Shown here piece after piece: positions 19,912 through 31,559 of a DNA stretch of 64,000 nt. Position 1 is the first letter of the stretch. Each line of letters begins with the position of its first letter. The notes under the pieces were generated by a model that was not told the DNA's origin, did not search any database, and saw nothing but the letters and a program-made list of their open reading frames with translations. This stretch comes from Rhodocollybia butyracea (lineage: Eukaryota; Basidiomycota; Agaricomycetes; Agaricales; Omphalotaceae), in NCBI GenBank assembly GCA_015501585.1, contig JADNRY010000008.1:558001-622000 (forward strand), in the 5' to 3' direction. A program made the translations under genes and the position numbers.

Positions 19912-21277
19912 TCAAAGCTGTGGGTGCTGGGGATTTTGCGGCCACCATTCAGGCCATAATGGTGTAACAGACCACTTGGTGCCACTGCCCGACATGAAGT
20001 TGAGCTCCAAGTTACGTGCCATCACCCCTTCTACGTGCTCTGAACGAAGCAACGCCAGTCCCAGTCCATAACAAGAACTAAGCAGCTTACCAGAGCCTCG
20101 AGGGCGCGCGCGTGATCCATCAGCAACAATGGAAGGCGTAATGTCAACGTCTGCTGCAAAAGTTCCGTGAACATCTTCTAATTCATCTGCTCTAGAACAC
20201 GTTAGTCGGTTGGCAAAAGCGGCTGCAGCGAATCGTACTCGGAGTCAGAGCTTTGTAATAAGACTGGTACTGTTCTCTTGCGGATGACACCCTTGTGGTA
20301 TGTTCGTACTGTGAGCTCTTGTCCTACATAGCACCCTTTCTTGAAATCAACTGTAAATAATCAGGGGGTGTGACTTGCAGAAACTCAAGCTGGGTACGCA
20401 CTTGCCCCCATTAGATCCAAGTTGGAATCCATGGGAAATGCAACATTCGGGGTAATATCGACATGGCCCTCTGGAACCCCATGAATGATCCGATGAATGT
20501 TGTAAGCATCTTCCAGTACTCTGTCGTGATTGGAGGCATGTAAAGCTGGTATGTGTCAGCTCACGAGAAATGCGTACAGGATCTGACATACGTTCGTCCC
20601 CTTTCCTTACCAAAAGCCTGTAACCCATTCCGATTGCCCTTCTGTCACGTATTATATGTTCCTGTGAGCCCCAAGGCCAGTCGTTCGATGCATTAGACCA
20701 GATAGGTACTATTGCTCCGCTTTCCGCAACAAACCAATTTCGTTGGGTGTCCCATTGTTCATTTTGCTTTGGGTTCCAAGCGGCCCAGCTGTCGTACTCA
20801 TGCGAAACATCGCGGATCTTGACCTTGGCGCGCAAAACATAGCGCCTGAGCAAGTCATAAAGGGGAGGAACATCCGTAGCAGATACATGATCATATTCCA
20901 ACAGGTATGCTGGACGTCCGTTGATAGTGTGATCAGAAAAGACGAGAAGATCGTATAGCACACGTCCCTTATATAGCCGTTAGAAACAGCGCAGATATAT
21001 GCAGGAAGACCTACTCTACCTGAGCATTCAGGACCGCAGAGAAAAATGGGCGTCCAGGAGTCGGAATGGTGGATGAGAGAAGTCCATTTAGAAACTCTGG
21101 AGCTTGAGAGCCAGAAACCGAGAGAATGGATTTTGAAGTCAACCGAGTAATTGAAGGTGTAACTGGAAAAAGAGCCGGAGACAACCGAGTGATTGCAGAA
21201 TGTAGCAGGGCTGAGGGCCCTCGAAGAGACAACTTTAGCATGGAAGAGAGGGCGCCAAATCTAGCGCCGATTCTCAT
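19912..21277 (-). CDS. IBA57: Mitochondrial Fe-S cluster assembly factor IBA57
   Basis: A folate-binding, GcvT-like protein that works with the ISA proteins to build [4Fe-4S] clusters in the mitochondrial matrix. Exon 1 begins [20 protein letters not shown], a basic, Ser/Leu-rich presequence, and continues [20 protein letters not shown]. Later exons carry [25 protein letters not shown], the [12 protein letters not shown] segment and the family signature [20 protein letters not shown] with its conserved Cys. The last exons read [21 protein letters not shown] and end [13 protein letters not shown]. At least six exons. Its start codon is 11 bp from that of COA5/PET191 on the opposite strand. Signature and order fit IBA57 rather than aminomethyltransferase. 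Confidence 0.92.
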
Positions 21278-21288
21278 CTCGAACAACC
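21278..21288. promoter_or_regulatory. 11-bp head-to-head spacer of IBA57 and COA5
   Basis: The start codons of two nuclear genes for mitochondrial assembly factors are 11 bp apart on opposite strands. A shared core promoter cannot fit between them, so initiation for each gene probably lies within or near the first exon of the other, or real starts lie further in. Confidence 0.65.
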
Positions 21289-21623
21289 ATGTCCTCGTCC
21301 TGCAAGGGCCTGCTGGCCGCGCTCAAAGATTGTTTAATGCATTCTGACTGCGTAATGAAACAAGGGAATCTGCCCTCCGATTGTCTCAAAAATCACACGG
21401 ATGAGCTGCCGCAGGAGTGTCAATCTCTCAGGAAGGCTACGTTTGAGTGCAAAAGAGGAATGGTGTGTTGGCTACGGCTACTACTTTATTCAACGAATAT
21501 TGAGACATTTACTAGTTAGATATGAGGAAACGATTCAGAGGGAATATTGTTGGTTCCCGGTTTCAATATGACCCTGACAAGCCTTCCTCTCAGCCCGACT
21601 TGGGTTCGTCGTCGTCGTCATAG
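21289..21623 (+). CDS. COA5: Cytochrome c oxidase assembly factor COA5 / PET191
   Basis: A twin-CX9C protein of the intermembrane space needed for cytochrome c oxidase assembly. Exon 1 encodes MSSSCKGLLAALKDCLMHSD; the first CX9C is CKGLLAALKDC and the second is CQSLRKATFEC, with CVMKQGNLPSDCLKNH between them. After an intron of about 58 bp (gtgtgttg...ttactag) exon 2 gives LDMRKRFRGN, the hallmark PET191 end, plus a fungal tail ending in a run of serines. Total about 90 residues, the usual size. Proteins of this class need no cleavable presequence because they are trapped by Mia40 oxidation. Confidence 0.93.
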
Positions 21624-21763
21624 GCGGATTCGGCTGCCCTACGTATATTTACATCACGGAAATTCAGTTTCAGTCAATTACTTAGTAACTGAAACTTTGC
21701 AGGATGAATCAGCGCGAAAAGTAGACCTTTGTAATCACATTTCTCACCAAGCACTTGGCTGCG

Positions 21764-22799
21764 ATGAGCTTTTTAAGCCGCTTAACTCGTCTACTTCCAC
21801 ATCTTTCAACCACCATGTCTAAACCTTTGATGCTATACACTGTTCCGACACCTAACGGAATTAAAGTATCCTCATTCCTAGAAGAACTAAAGATTGTATA
21901 TCCTTCTATCCATTACGAGTGCGTCCATATCGTTGCTTTACCTTCATCCAGCTCATCGTTCATCACGTTCTCAGTGTCTACGCTATAGATATGGCGAACG
22001 ATGAACAGAAGGTATGCTCGTAAAGCGATATCGAAGATGCGCATGTAACCACTGATTTGCAGGAACCTTGGTTCATCAAACTTAACCCAAACGGCCGTAT
22101 CCCTGTCCTTGTAGACCAAAGTCGCGACAACTTTACAATCTTTGAAACTGCTGCGATCTTGTTGTATCTTCAACAACACTACGATACAGAGAACAAGTTT
22201 GGTTGGGATCCTAAAACCGACGAGTATAGTGAAACGCTGCAATGGATATTTTTTGCTGTATGGCCTTTTTGTCTCTTTATTGAACTTGGCTAACACAAAT
22301 CTTAAGCATGGAGGGGTTGGCCCAATGCAAGGACAACTAAATCACTTCCGCGGCGCACCCGAAGACATTCCCTACGCGAAAAAACGTCGGTTGGAATCTT
22401 TCCTATCATGACCTTAGGTTCTCATCAGTGCTCATCAGGATACTTGAATGAGGTTAAACGCCTGTATGGGGTCCTTGAAATCCGACTCAGTCAAGGTCGT
22501 GACTGGCTTGTTGGCCCGGGACGTGGAATGTACTCTATTGCGGACATCAATGTTTTGCCATGGTAAGGATATCATTCTGCTTCGTTAAAAGGAAACAAGT
22601 AACCCTCCTCGCGTGCAGGGTTCGTATCCATGCATACAGTGGCATCGACTCTCTGGACGAATGGCCCAATGTCAAGGTAAGACCTCAAAATGCTTCAGTT
22701 ATTAGTCCTTTTTGCTTATGCGCGTTGTAGAGATGGTATGAAACCGCGTCGGCTCGACCCGGGTTTTCTGCCGGTACCACTGTAGGCAAAAGGTCATAA
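21764..22799 (+). CDS. Glutathione S-transferase (Ure2/GTT-like)
   Basis: A cytosolic-type glutathione transferase of about 240 residues. The thioredoxin-like N-terminal domain shows [20 protein letters not shown], then [18 protein letters not shown] with the cis-proline in RIPVLVD, and the Glu/Thr motif in [12 protein letters not shown], which binds the glutathione glutamate. The helical C-terminal domain includes [14 protein letters not shown], a conserved sequence of the fungal Ure2p-like class, and [19 protein letters not shown]. Five or six short introns. Two in-frame ATGs exist: 21764 adds [17 protein letters not shown], a basic amphipathic leader that could target mitochondria; 21815 gives the plain cytosolic start [10 protein letters not shown]. 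Either or both may be used. Confidence 0.88.
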
Positions 22800-22852
22800 T
22801 GAACTTGGTTTGTAGTGTGTAATTTCTAATAAAGCTAATTCGCGATATACAA

Positions 22853-24223
22853 TCATTGCAAAAATGCTCCTCCGGTTTCTTCTAGCAAGAGCTCGTATTC
22901 AGATTGAAACTACAATGAAGAATGAGTATGAGCCAGCTTCGCTGGAATACGGGCCTCACCTTGACATAGTTCCTCTTAACTTCATTGATGGTATTCGCAG
23001 TATATGCGGCATCTTCATTCGAAATGAGAGTCCTGGGAATATTATTGGCTGCGGCAGCTTCAACCATAAGCTGAACTTGGCACAATCTCTCCAAGGACGC
23101 AAACATATAAACTGCTTCATCGACAGTGTCCCCCACTGGTACAAACAAAGTCAGCACGCGGAGAGTCCTGATTCAGGCTGGAAGTGGCTTACAAGTCAGC
23201 AAACCGTGATTCTGTAAAATGCACGCCTTCGATTTGGGACCGAGAGCCTCGGCGATGTTCGTTCCTTCTTCATGAGAAAGAACAACTCCGCCGAAGTTTT
23301 TGTATACACTTTGATTCTCGTAGAAAAGACAGGAATCCTGGGTGAGCATTTCCACTGGGCGGCCGAAAACGGACCATGCTTTGCCATAGATAGAGTGACA
23401 GTGAGCTGCAGCTTTGACGTCCGGGCGGGCTTTGTGTATGGCGGAATCTGTCGGAGTACTTCATACAGAGATGAAAAGGATGACAAGGGAATTAAATTCG
23501 TACGAATATAGAATCCGGCCATATTTATAGCAGCTTGAGCTCCTCCAGGTGTAACGTACCTAGTTGATGATCTTATCCAATCTCTTGAATTCTAGCTTGT
23601 GAGACTACGTACCCATCTGGGCCCACAAGCACCAGCATCGATTTCTGGGGAAGGAGGATCAGATGGGGCGTATTAGAGCGGACTTAGAGAGCGTTTACCG
23701 TGATTGTGGAAAAGTGCTTCGCATATGGGTTCATCCTATAATCAAAATATTGAACTTCAAGACTGAAGTTTTCACTAGGGTGTACAAACCAATAGTGATC
23801 AGGTAGGACTGGGTCCCGAACCGTGATATGACCTGTGAGATAAAATATCAACAAACTACGAATTAATGATCATAGGACTGGATATAACCTGCCGTGCCCT
23901 CTCCATACCCCATTTTCCCCCAGTAACGGAGGGCAGCAGCCATATGCGCCTGTAGATGCATAGTGCGTAAGATATGATTACCGTCTTCCTGTCTCTCCAG
24001 AAACAGACCTTGATCCATTCTCGTTCCTCGTACGGGCTTTTGAAAACGGGTACCGATTCGTGTTCAATAGTGCCTAGCCAATAAATGGTATACATGTTAG
24101 AGGAAGGCGAGTAAGAAGAGGGTACCAACCTTGTTTATTACCTCGCCACGCTCGACGCGAAGGGTCTTTGTCAAGTACTTGGAGACGTTGTTGGAGGGTG
24201 TCAGTGCCGTTCAAGCTACCCAT
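22853..24223 (-). CDS. Class II aldolase/adducin-domain protein, copy 1
   Basis: A zinc-dependent class II aldolase-fold enzyme; relatives include fuculose-phosphate aldolase and many fungal proteins of unknown substrate. Starts MGSLNGTDTLQQRL, then SPYEEREWIK, HMAAALRYWGKMGYGE, a VRDPVLPDHYW strand, and the metal site: AHCHS followed by GRPVEMLTQDSCLFY and a third His in ILQNHGLL. The end is ELLLEETGGAFLQ. About seven introns. Copy 2, 217 bp upstream on the same strand, is collinear and closely similar, so the pair arose by tandem duplication. Near the N-terminus this copy splices straight to GTIEHESVPVF where copy 2 has a different short segment. The natural substrate is not evident. Confidence 0.85.
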
Positions 24224-24439
24224 GATAACTTTGGTTTATTGCCTAGATGATGGGCAAGAAAAGAGAGGGAAGTCGGAGCTCATTCTTGAAATATGAAGCC
24301 ATATATGTTGATTCTATCCTGACATGTTTGCAAAACAAAGAAGGGGCCGCGGAGAACTAACAGTCACAAGACTTTCGACATGAGAGCTAAAATTGGAGTT
24401 TAACAGAAGAGATGTAAGATGTATTTTAAGAAGAATCGA

Positions 24440-25745
24440 TCACTTCAAGAAATCCCCTTGGGTCTCTTTCAACAAAAGCTTATATTCGAGTTGAAACTGG
24501 AAAGACAAATGAGCGACACGGTTCTGCGCAGGCAAACTGACATGGGTACCTTGACATAGTTCCTCCTAGGCTCCCGGATAGAGTTCGCTGTGTACTCAGC
24601 ATCTTCTTTAGAGATGAGAGTTTTGGGAATATTATTTGCGGCAGCAGCTTCAACCATAAGCTGCACTTGACACAGCCTATCTAGGGCTCCAAATAGATAG
24701 ACAGCTTCATCAACCGTGTCTCCCACTGATGATGATAAAACAATTGAAATCGGTACATGAGGGGAGTGAGATGACTTACGAGTCAATAGGCCATGGTTTT
24801 GCAAGATGCATGCTTTATGTACTGGTCCCAGCGCCTCGGCGATCTGTGCTCCTTCCTCGTGTGAGAGAACCACGCCCCCGAAATTCTTGTAGACGCTTTG
24901 ATTCTCGTAGAAAAGACAAGAATCCTGAGTGAGCATTTCGACAGGCCGGCCGAAAACGGACCATGCTTTTCCGTAGACGGAGTGACAATGAGCTGCTGCC
25001 TTGATGTCGGGGCGAGCCTTGTGAATGGCAGAATCTTTGGAGAATAGTTAGAGTAGAAAATATAACAGGTTCGAAATAGAATCATACGAATATAAAATCC
25101 TGCGGCGTTAATTGGTGCTTGAGCTCCCTCAGAGGTAACATATCCATCCGGACCGACGAGGACCAGCATGGATTTCTGGTGTGCTTTAGGGCTAGAGCCA
25201 GGTCCAAAGAGGATGTCTTACCGTGATGACAGAGAAGTGCTCAGCAAATGGGTTCATCCTGACGCAGTTTTATAAGCGAACATTTGGAAACACACACACA
25301 AACTACGAACCAATAGTGATCCGGTAGGACTGGATCTCGAACAGTGATATGACCTGAAAGTAGCCTCTTCTGAGGAAGCTCGAAATTACACCTATGATCC
25401 AATGGATCTTACCTGCGAGTCCTTCTCCAAAGCCCATTTTGCCCCAGTAGCGAAGAGCAGCGGCCATATGTTCCTATAGATACACCAGGGTATAGTCGGT
25501 ATTTCTTGTATAGAAGGAATATTCACTTTGATCCATTCTCGTTCCTCATAAGGACTGTCGAACGAAGGAATAGCTTGAAGCTGGATTGTGTCTACGGATT
25601 CGACACGATCAGAGGAAACGAAGCGGATACTTGTTGGGTGTAGTTCACCTTCTTTATTACCTCGCCACGCGCGGCGTAATGGATCTTTATCCAAGGCTCC
25701 AAGACGTTGCTGGAGGTTACCGTTCGAAGCGCCTGTGCCGTTCAT
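24440..25745 (-). CDS. Class II aldolase/adducin-domain protein, copy 2
   Basis: Paralogue of the gene just downstream, with the same domain order and intron positions. Starts MNGTGASNGNLQQRLGALDK, then GNKE spliced to DTIQLQAIPSFDSPYEEREW, YWGKMGFGEGLAG, the metal site AHCHSVYGKAWSVFGRP with MLTQDSCLFYENQS, and KACILQNHGLLT. It ends LLLKETQGDFLK. The upstream frame opens with a non-ATG codon, so ATG 25745 is taken. The catalytic His pattern is intact in both copies, so neither looks dead. It is divergent to an MFS transporter gene (412 bp between starts), which suggests joint regulation of uptake and breakdown of a small organic substrate; that link is inference. Confidence 0.86.
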
Positions 25746-26157
25746 GTTCAAAACACGACTGGGAGAAAAAGCAGATACAGAGGTTTTAACTTGCTGGAGC
25801 CATATGACCTTCGGTCCTAAAAAAAGCTCAGATGACGAGTTGGCCAAGCGGCGTAGCGGCCAGCTGCCTGAGCATGAAACGCATCACAGGATAGCGATTC
25901 GAGTGATTCGAGTCGCCCAGGTGATTATACCTGAAACTACAGCGACATTGTTAGCAGGTTAAAGTTCGGCATGGTACCGCGTCAAAGGCCGGTTGAAGGG
26001 CCGGCTTCCGGAGACGCGTCGAGTCTCCTCCAGTGACCAAGGCGAGGGTTGGTCCGGATGATTCATTCAACATATTATCTACATGCCGTTTCGTCCGGGA
26101 GGGAGACCCTACATAACGCAGAGCGCTGGATCTGTTCTTTTCACCCCTGCGTTGGAT
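25746..26157. promoter_or_regulatory. Divergent intergenic region, aldolase copy 2 / MFS
   Basis: 412 bp between the two start codons. It includes an imperfect repeat (attcgagtgattcgagt near 25895-25915) and a GC-rich palindromic-looking patch (gccggttgaagggccggc near 25989-26006). An in-frame ATG at 26083 would lengthen the transporter by 25 residues. Confidence 0.4.
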
Positions 26158-27956
26158 ATGGCTCAGCACGAAACGTCCCCTTTACTCGCACTTGGCTCGG
26201 TCAATTCGCCAGACTATGATATCGAAAATGTACTCGAAAACGCAGAAGAATACGGGAGGCTTGAAAAGAGTTTGAAACGGAAATTGGACTGGCGAATGGG
26301 TATACTAGGCCTCATATATATCTTGAACTGTGCGTATCCTCCAACAGCTACTACGATGTCCTGACGGCTGTGACAGACATTGATAGACAAAATATCGCGT
26401 ACGCTTTGACGCTCCTTTTGGTAATGTGATTGTGGCAATAATTCATTTTCTGCAGTGTGGCCAGATTGCGCGGATTCGAGGAGGATTTGAGGCTTGAGGG
26501 CTCGCAATATGCTACATGCTTGGGGGTAGTATACGTAGGTTACTTGTTCATGCAAATCCCATCGTAAGGAAGCTTTCCTTTGTTGACTTCTGTGTCTTTG
26601 ATGTTCTTTTAGGAATCTTTTTCTAGAGTACATTGGAAAACCATCAATATATCTATCTAGTTGCATGATATTATGGGGTTTCGTGTCCGTCTTGACTGGT
26701 GCTGCCAGAGGGTGAGTACGTTTTCTGAACCTCGCTGACTTTTTTTGATTGTGCTGTAAGGTTCCATGATGTTCTCGCAGCACGATTCTGCCTGGGCCTT
26801 GTAGAAGCTGGATTCTTTGCAGGCGCTCTTGTAAATATCTACCCTGTCTTCATAATACAGATTGCTCATTACACATCTAGCTACTCATTTCAAAATGGTA
26901 TAAACGAGACGAACTTGGCGAACGGACTGCGTATCTAGCGTGTGGGCTGTTGGTAGCCAATGCTACAGGATCCCTCATCGCCTCTGGTATCTTGAAAGCT
27001 ATGGATAATATCTCCGGCATTTCAGCTTGGCGCTGGCTTTTTGTCGTAGAGGGTACACTGACTGTACTCGTCGCTTTCTGTGCTCTGTTTATCTTGCCTG
27101 ATTTTCCGACATCCGAGTCTAGTTGCAAATGGCTTTCTCATGCCGAAAGAGCTGTTGCGATTCGACGAATTCAAGCTGATTCCAAATCTAACGAAAGTGG
27201 GGAACGCCTTATGGATGGATTCTGGCTAGCTGTAACAGACTGGAAAGTGTGGTGGCTGACTGCAACTTTGGGAGTTTATGCGTTCGCTTCCTCCTTCCAT
27301 TTCTACTTTCCGACGCTTGTTCAGACTCTTGGCTATGGTCCTATCGTTACTCTCTTAATCTGTGTTCCTCCTTGGTTGACTGCAACAGGCGTGGTGATTC
27401 TTGGCTCCAGGCACTCTGACAAAAGCTCAGATCGATTCTGGCACATAACATTTTCAGTAGGAGTTGCGATCATTGGATATATCATGAGTGTATCGACGAT
27501 GAATACTGCTGTGCGGTATATTTCCTTGTACGTTAAATAACACCTCGCTATTCTAGTATGTCCTAATCCTTTTTACAGCTTCCTAATGACACAAGTCCAT
27601 TCATCCTATGTTTGTTTTATGGCTTGGGCCAGCATTTCAGTGTCCACTCCATCTAGTAAACGGGCGACAGCATTGGCTTTGATTAATACTGGAGGCGTGT
27701 TTGCGAATATCATTGTACCGTGAGTCGTTTCTTACTGAAGACTGTTTCTTCTTCATGCCAGATATGATACAGATATGCCTGGCCATCTTCATGGGGGTCT
27801 GATTACTCGAGATCATTTGGTATCTGTATCTTTGCCAGTGTCCTGTATGTCCTCATGTGTTGGATATTCCGACGGCATCTTGAAGGTTTGAACGAGGCTG
27901 CGAAACGTAAAGAAGCAGTAGGGTCACAGCGACAGGGATATCGATATCAATTATAA
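26158..27956 (+). CDS. MFS transporter, Dal5/allantoate permease type
   Basis: A plasma-membrane major facilitator of the fungal anion:cation symporter family, whose members carry allantoate, nicotinate, pantothenate and similar organic acids. N-terminus acidic and cytosolic (MAQHETSPLLALG), then RKLDWRMGILGLIYIL, the signature IDRQNIAYA, GFEEDLRLEGSQYATCLGV, YLFMQIPS, FCLGLVEAGFFAGAL, and SKWYKRDELGERTAYLACG spanning a splice junction. A central charged loop (RRIQADSKSNESGE) separates the two halves, and GVYAFASSFHFYFPTLVQTLG starts the second. The end is RRHLEGLNEAAKRKEA. About seven introns. Start 26158 is preferred over 26083 on length. The aldolase pair adjoins it. Confidence 0.87.
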
Positions 27957-28074
27957 ACGAGTTATGCGTCTTTGTTTGTTATGTACTTAGATTCTGCTTA
28001 GATTCTACTTAGAATAATCCAGTGTTTGCTTTACAGTTTGAGCGCCCAAGTTGAAATATGCTCTTCTTTCAACC

Positions 28075-29298
28075 ATGATCATCCGACAATTATCTCGTTG
28101 GAGTCGAAATCTCCATACTGACATTCGTCTACCGTCGTCTACAACGTCTCTCATTCCTGTTACTCTCATTCCAGTTACTCGCCGTGATGCGCACACGACA
28201 CCCATAAATCTTGCTGATCCCCGTTCTCCTCATTCGGTTTCCTTGGCCCATCCTATGGATCCTTCTAGTTCGTCCTCGCAGAATTATGCAAATTCAAACA
28301 AGGCTCCAGATGAACAAGAGCTTTCTTCTTCACCATCATCTCCACCGCCGCCAGCGACAACACCGTCTATACCAGAATCCGAAGCACAGTCCAGTAGCCC
28401 CAATTTACCTTCAACGGTTTCTCATTATCGTCACAAGCATGCCTATACTCCGGTGTATAACCACCCTCCGTTTCATACCCATACATTCCTCGTCGCACTA
28501 GAAAGAACATTTCCGACGGAAATCGCGGAAGTTCTTATGCGTGCCACTTACGCGTTGCTCATAGACCGTATCGGAAGAGTCCGGAGAGAGGGCTTGACTT
28601 ATAAGGATCTGGATAATGTGAGTTTTAATTTCCACATTGTTAACGATAATCTTATCATTTTTAGCAAGCATATTTGTTCCGTGCTGCGCTCTCCGAGCTT
28701 CGTTCAGAGATTTCGCTTACAACCAAGAATGATTCCGCTGCTGTGCAAGCAGCTACAACTGCTCTTAGACGAGAGGTTGACCGACTGGATGTCAAGATGA
28801 AGGAAGACATTACTACACTCAAGCACGAGTACGTTGTTTACTTTTCCGTGGAAGTACCCTAATTCAAAGTCATGTCTACAGAGTGCAGATCGAACTTGAC
28901 AATCGAAAGAATGAAGTCAAGGACGAGTTTACTAGCAAAGATATTGCTATCGAGGTATGGTCATTCTGACTTTAGTTACCACAATTGATATCCATGTATC
29001 TGCAGGAATTGCTGAGCAAGTCCATTGTGAGCATCAGCGATCTTCGGACCGACGTTGAAGAAGTGAAATGGGACAATATGAGGAGGGCTGTTGGTATGTA
29101 TTACGCGTTCTACACGTATCAATTCTCACTCTGTAAACAGTTGGTCTGTTTGCTTTCGCGTCTGTGATTATCATTGGTATGGAAGTAAGACCCAAGTCTC
29201 CTCCCTCGCCGCCTCCGGTTACTCCCGTTGCGTTGACACCCATTATTCAGGCTACTAGTCTGACTCCAGCTGGTAATGATTTGGAATGGGTTACATAG
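28075..29298 (+). CDS. DUF1640 mitochondrial protein (MCUR1/FMP32/CCDC90-like)
   Basis: A mitochondrial inner-membrane coiled-coil protein. Relatives are human MCUR1/CCDC90B, proposed to influence the calcium uniporter and complex IV assembly, and yeast Fmp32. N-terminus [20 protein letters not shown] is a typical presequence; a Ser/Pro-rich linker follows to about residue 120. The conserved domain begins [20 protein letters not shown], continues [15 protein letters not shown], a coiled coil ([51 protein letters not shown]), and ends with a single membrane helix [14 protein letters not shown] plus a Pro-rich tail. Four introns. Function in fungi is unsettled. Confidence 0.88.
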
Positions 29299-29456
29299 CG
29301 CGAAATTCCCTCTTCTCAATCTCATTGTATATATCCACTAATAATAGAGGTAAAGGTATGGCACACATGCGTATAATCTACATAGCATCGAAATGTAACA
29401 TAAGTATCCAATGTAAAATGCCAGAACAGAAAGACACCCTACTTGACTATAGTCCC

Positions 29457-29972
29457 TCACCGCACATCGAGTTTCTCCATCTTTGATGTCAATGCTTCAG
29501 CAGATGTCAAGTCCTTGCCTTTAGACTCTGCTGGCGAACCGTTCGTCTCTGGGGGTTCATCTTCATCTTCCCAATTATCCTTGACTGGCTCATCATTCTT
29601 CTTATCACCGGTCTTTTTCTCTCTCCGTTTGGCGTTTTTCTTTGCACTCTTGCTCATCGGTTTCGCTGGATCAGCCTCTTTAGATGGCGGAGGCGTCCAA
29701 CCAATGATATGACCTTTTGGAAGAGTATTGGCATCCATCTGAGTTTGTTTCGTGCCTCTGAAGCGTCGAACATCTTCCTGGGGTGTATATCCAGGTCGAA
29801 TTTTCAGCTGTTTACGCACGCTGCCGGTTATGAGCGACGTGAACTAGGAAAAAGGTGGGCGCCTTTACCTTCCATCTGGCCGTCGAGATTCCGGAATAAC
29901 CCTCTCGAGCGTCTGAGGATCTAAAGCGATTCCTGAAGCAGACTTGTCGGGGTCAATTGGGGGAAGAGACAT
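29457..29972 (-). CDS. PYM: PYM, Mago-Y14 partner (exon junction complex recycling)
   Basis: PYM removes the exon junction complex from translated mRNA by binding the Mago-Y14 dimer and the small ribosomal subunit. Exon 1 encodes MSLPPIDPDKSASGIAL followed by ERVIPESRRPDG, the Mago-binding block; after a short intron (gtaaaggcg...ccggcag, about 48 bp) exon 2 continues KIRPGYTPQEDVRRFRG and GHIIGWTPPP. The C-terminal half is Lys-rich then acidic (KSAKKNAKRREKKTGDK), as expected for the ribosome-binding part, and ends SKMEKLDVR. About 155 residues. It is divergent to GPN3, with 82 bp between start codons. The intron-dense genes here fit with retention of PYM. Confidence 0.9.
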
Positions 29973-30054
29973 CACTCGCGCTGACACTGATTAAATTTGG
30001 CGCTCAAATAACGCTTGGGCGTCAAGGTTTCAATCTCTTCCCCAGTTCCTCAAC

Positions 30055-31559
30055 ATGCGCTACGCAGTTTTAGTCACTGGCCCAGCGGGCGCAGGAAAAT
30101 CCACATTTGCAAAATCCTTCATCACCCATCTTGCAGCTTCCAAACGAACAGCTCATCTCGTCAACCTTGATCCAGCGGCTGATCCTGCTAGTTTCGAATA
30201 CGAGCCTACGATTGACATTAAAGACCTCATCAGTCTCGATGATGTGATGAGCGAGCTGGATTATGGTCCTAATGGCGGCGTGGTGTATTGCTTTGAGTGA
30301 GTAAGTGGAGGATCGCATATCAAGCTTCTGTTTGCAGCTTGAGTCAATCTCTATCGTAGATATCTAATGCAAAATATGGATTGGCTCGAAGAAGAACTCG
30401 GTGGTTATGAGGATGAGTATTTGATCTTCGATTGCCCTGGTCCGTTCTTTGCTTATTAGTAAAAGATCCATTATAATTATCTTTGTAGGACAAATCGAAC
30501 TATACACGCACCATCCGTTCATCCCAACGCTCGTGCAGAATCTCTCAAGAATGGGCATTCGAACATGCGCTACATATCTTATCGAATCACAGTTTATGGA
30601 GGACAAATACAAGTTTTTTAGGTACAAATCTGGTTGTCTGTTCACAACTTCAACTTGACATGGGAACTACAGTGGTGTCTTGTCTGCCATGTCTGCGATG
30701 GTAAACCTTGAAATATCATGGATCAATATCATGTCCAAGATGGATTTGGTCACGTCCAACTCAGAAGACCCTTCGGGAGGTGCACGAAACGGGTTGCGAA
30801 AACAAAAAGATATCGCTAGGTTGGTAACTCTCTGTGGCTCGTATGTTTCTTCTGGACTCTTCCGAGGAGGGAAACATCGGAATTCTGGATCAGGAGTATC
30901 CATCTACGTATTCGCGTCCGATACTTCCAAAATTTACACTTCATCCCCTCCATCTTGACGTCAGACGCCATTCTTACCACTTGCCCCCATGTTACAACTT
31001 TATGATTTCTTCTCCAACTCTTCCTTCGTGTGCTATATACCCATGATGTAGCTGACTCCATCCTCTTGACTGTCTTTAGATATCTCGACCCGGACCCTCT
31101 ATTAATTGCTACTACACGAGGCGACAAATCTACTACAATAAATCCACGATTCCACGCTCTCAATCAAGCTATCGTTCAGCTGGTGAGTGTGGACGTTATC
31201 ATCAGTATAGCGGCCCCAATAGTTGAGCTTCTGTTGACCTACGGAAATGGAAGAATCCCTTTCATTCGGCCGTCCTTTTCGCTTGCTACTCTCACCGCTC
31301 CACCTTCTATCATGAACACTGCTCATCCTACTCGTAGATTGAAGACCACCCCCTGGTCTCGTTCCTACCACTGGATCTTACATCTACTGATTCTTTGGAG
31401 TATGTTGTAAGTCACATTGATTATACGATGCAGTATGGCGAAAATGAGGAACCCAAAGAGGTGAGGATATTCAAAGCTTCCGAGTAGTATCGTCTGACTT
31501 GTCATGTTCCTCGTTTAGCCTCATGACCTGGATGAAGGTGATTTTCAGGACCTGGAATA
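30055..31559 (+). CDS. GPN3: GPN-loop GTPase 3
   Basis: A small GTPase needed, with GPN1 and GPN2, for assembly and nuclear import of RNA polymerase II. It shows the P-loop [27 protein letters not shown], the defining GPN loop in [14 protein letters not shown], the G3 motif [12 protein letters not shown], and the G4 region NIMSKMDL. The C-terminus reads [19 protein letters not shown] and ends FQDLE. Six or more exons; most introns are near 50 bp, but the one joining KDIAR to YLDPDP is 260 bp (30820-31079), the longest I found in this window. Length is close to 290 residues, normal for GPN3. Confidence 0.93.

Noticed and set aside
30816..31163. 115-codon antisense frame across the GPN3 long intron
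   Set aside because: It has no recognisable protein pattern and overlaps exons of the opposite strand whose coding is certain. Kept only as a note under the intron.
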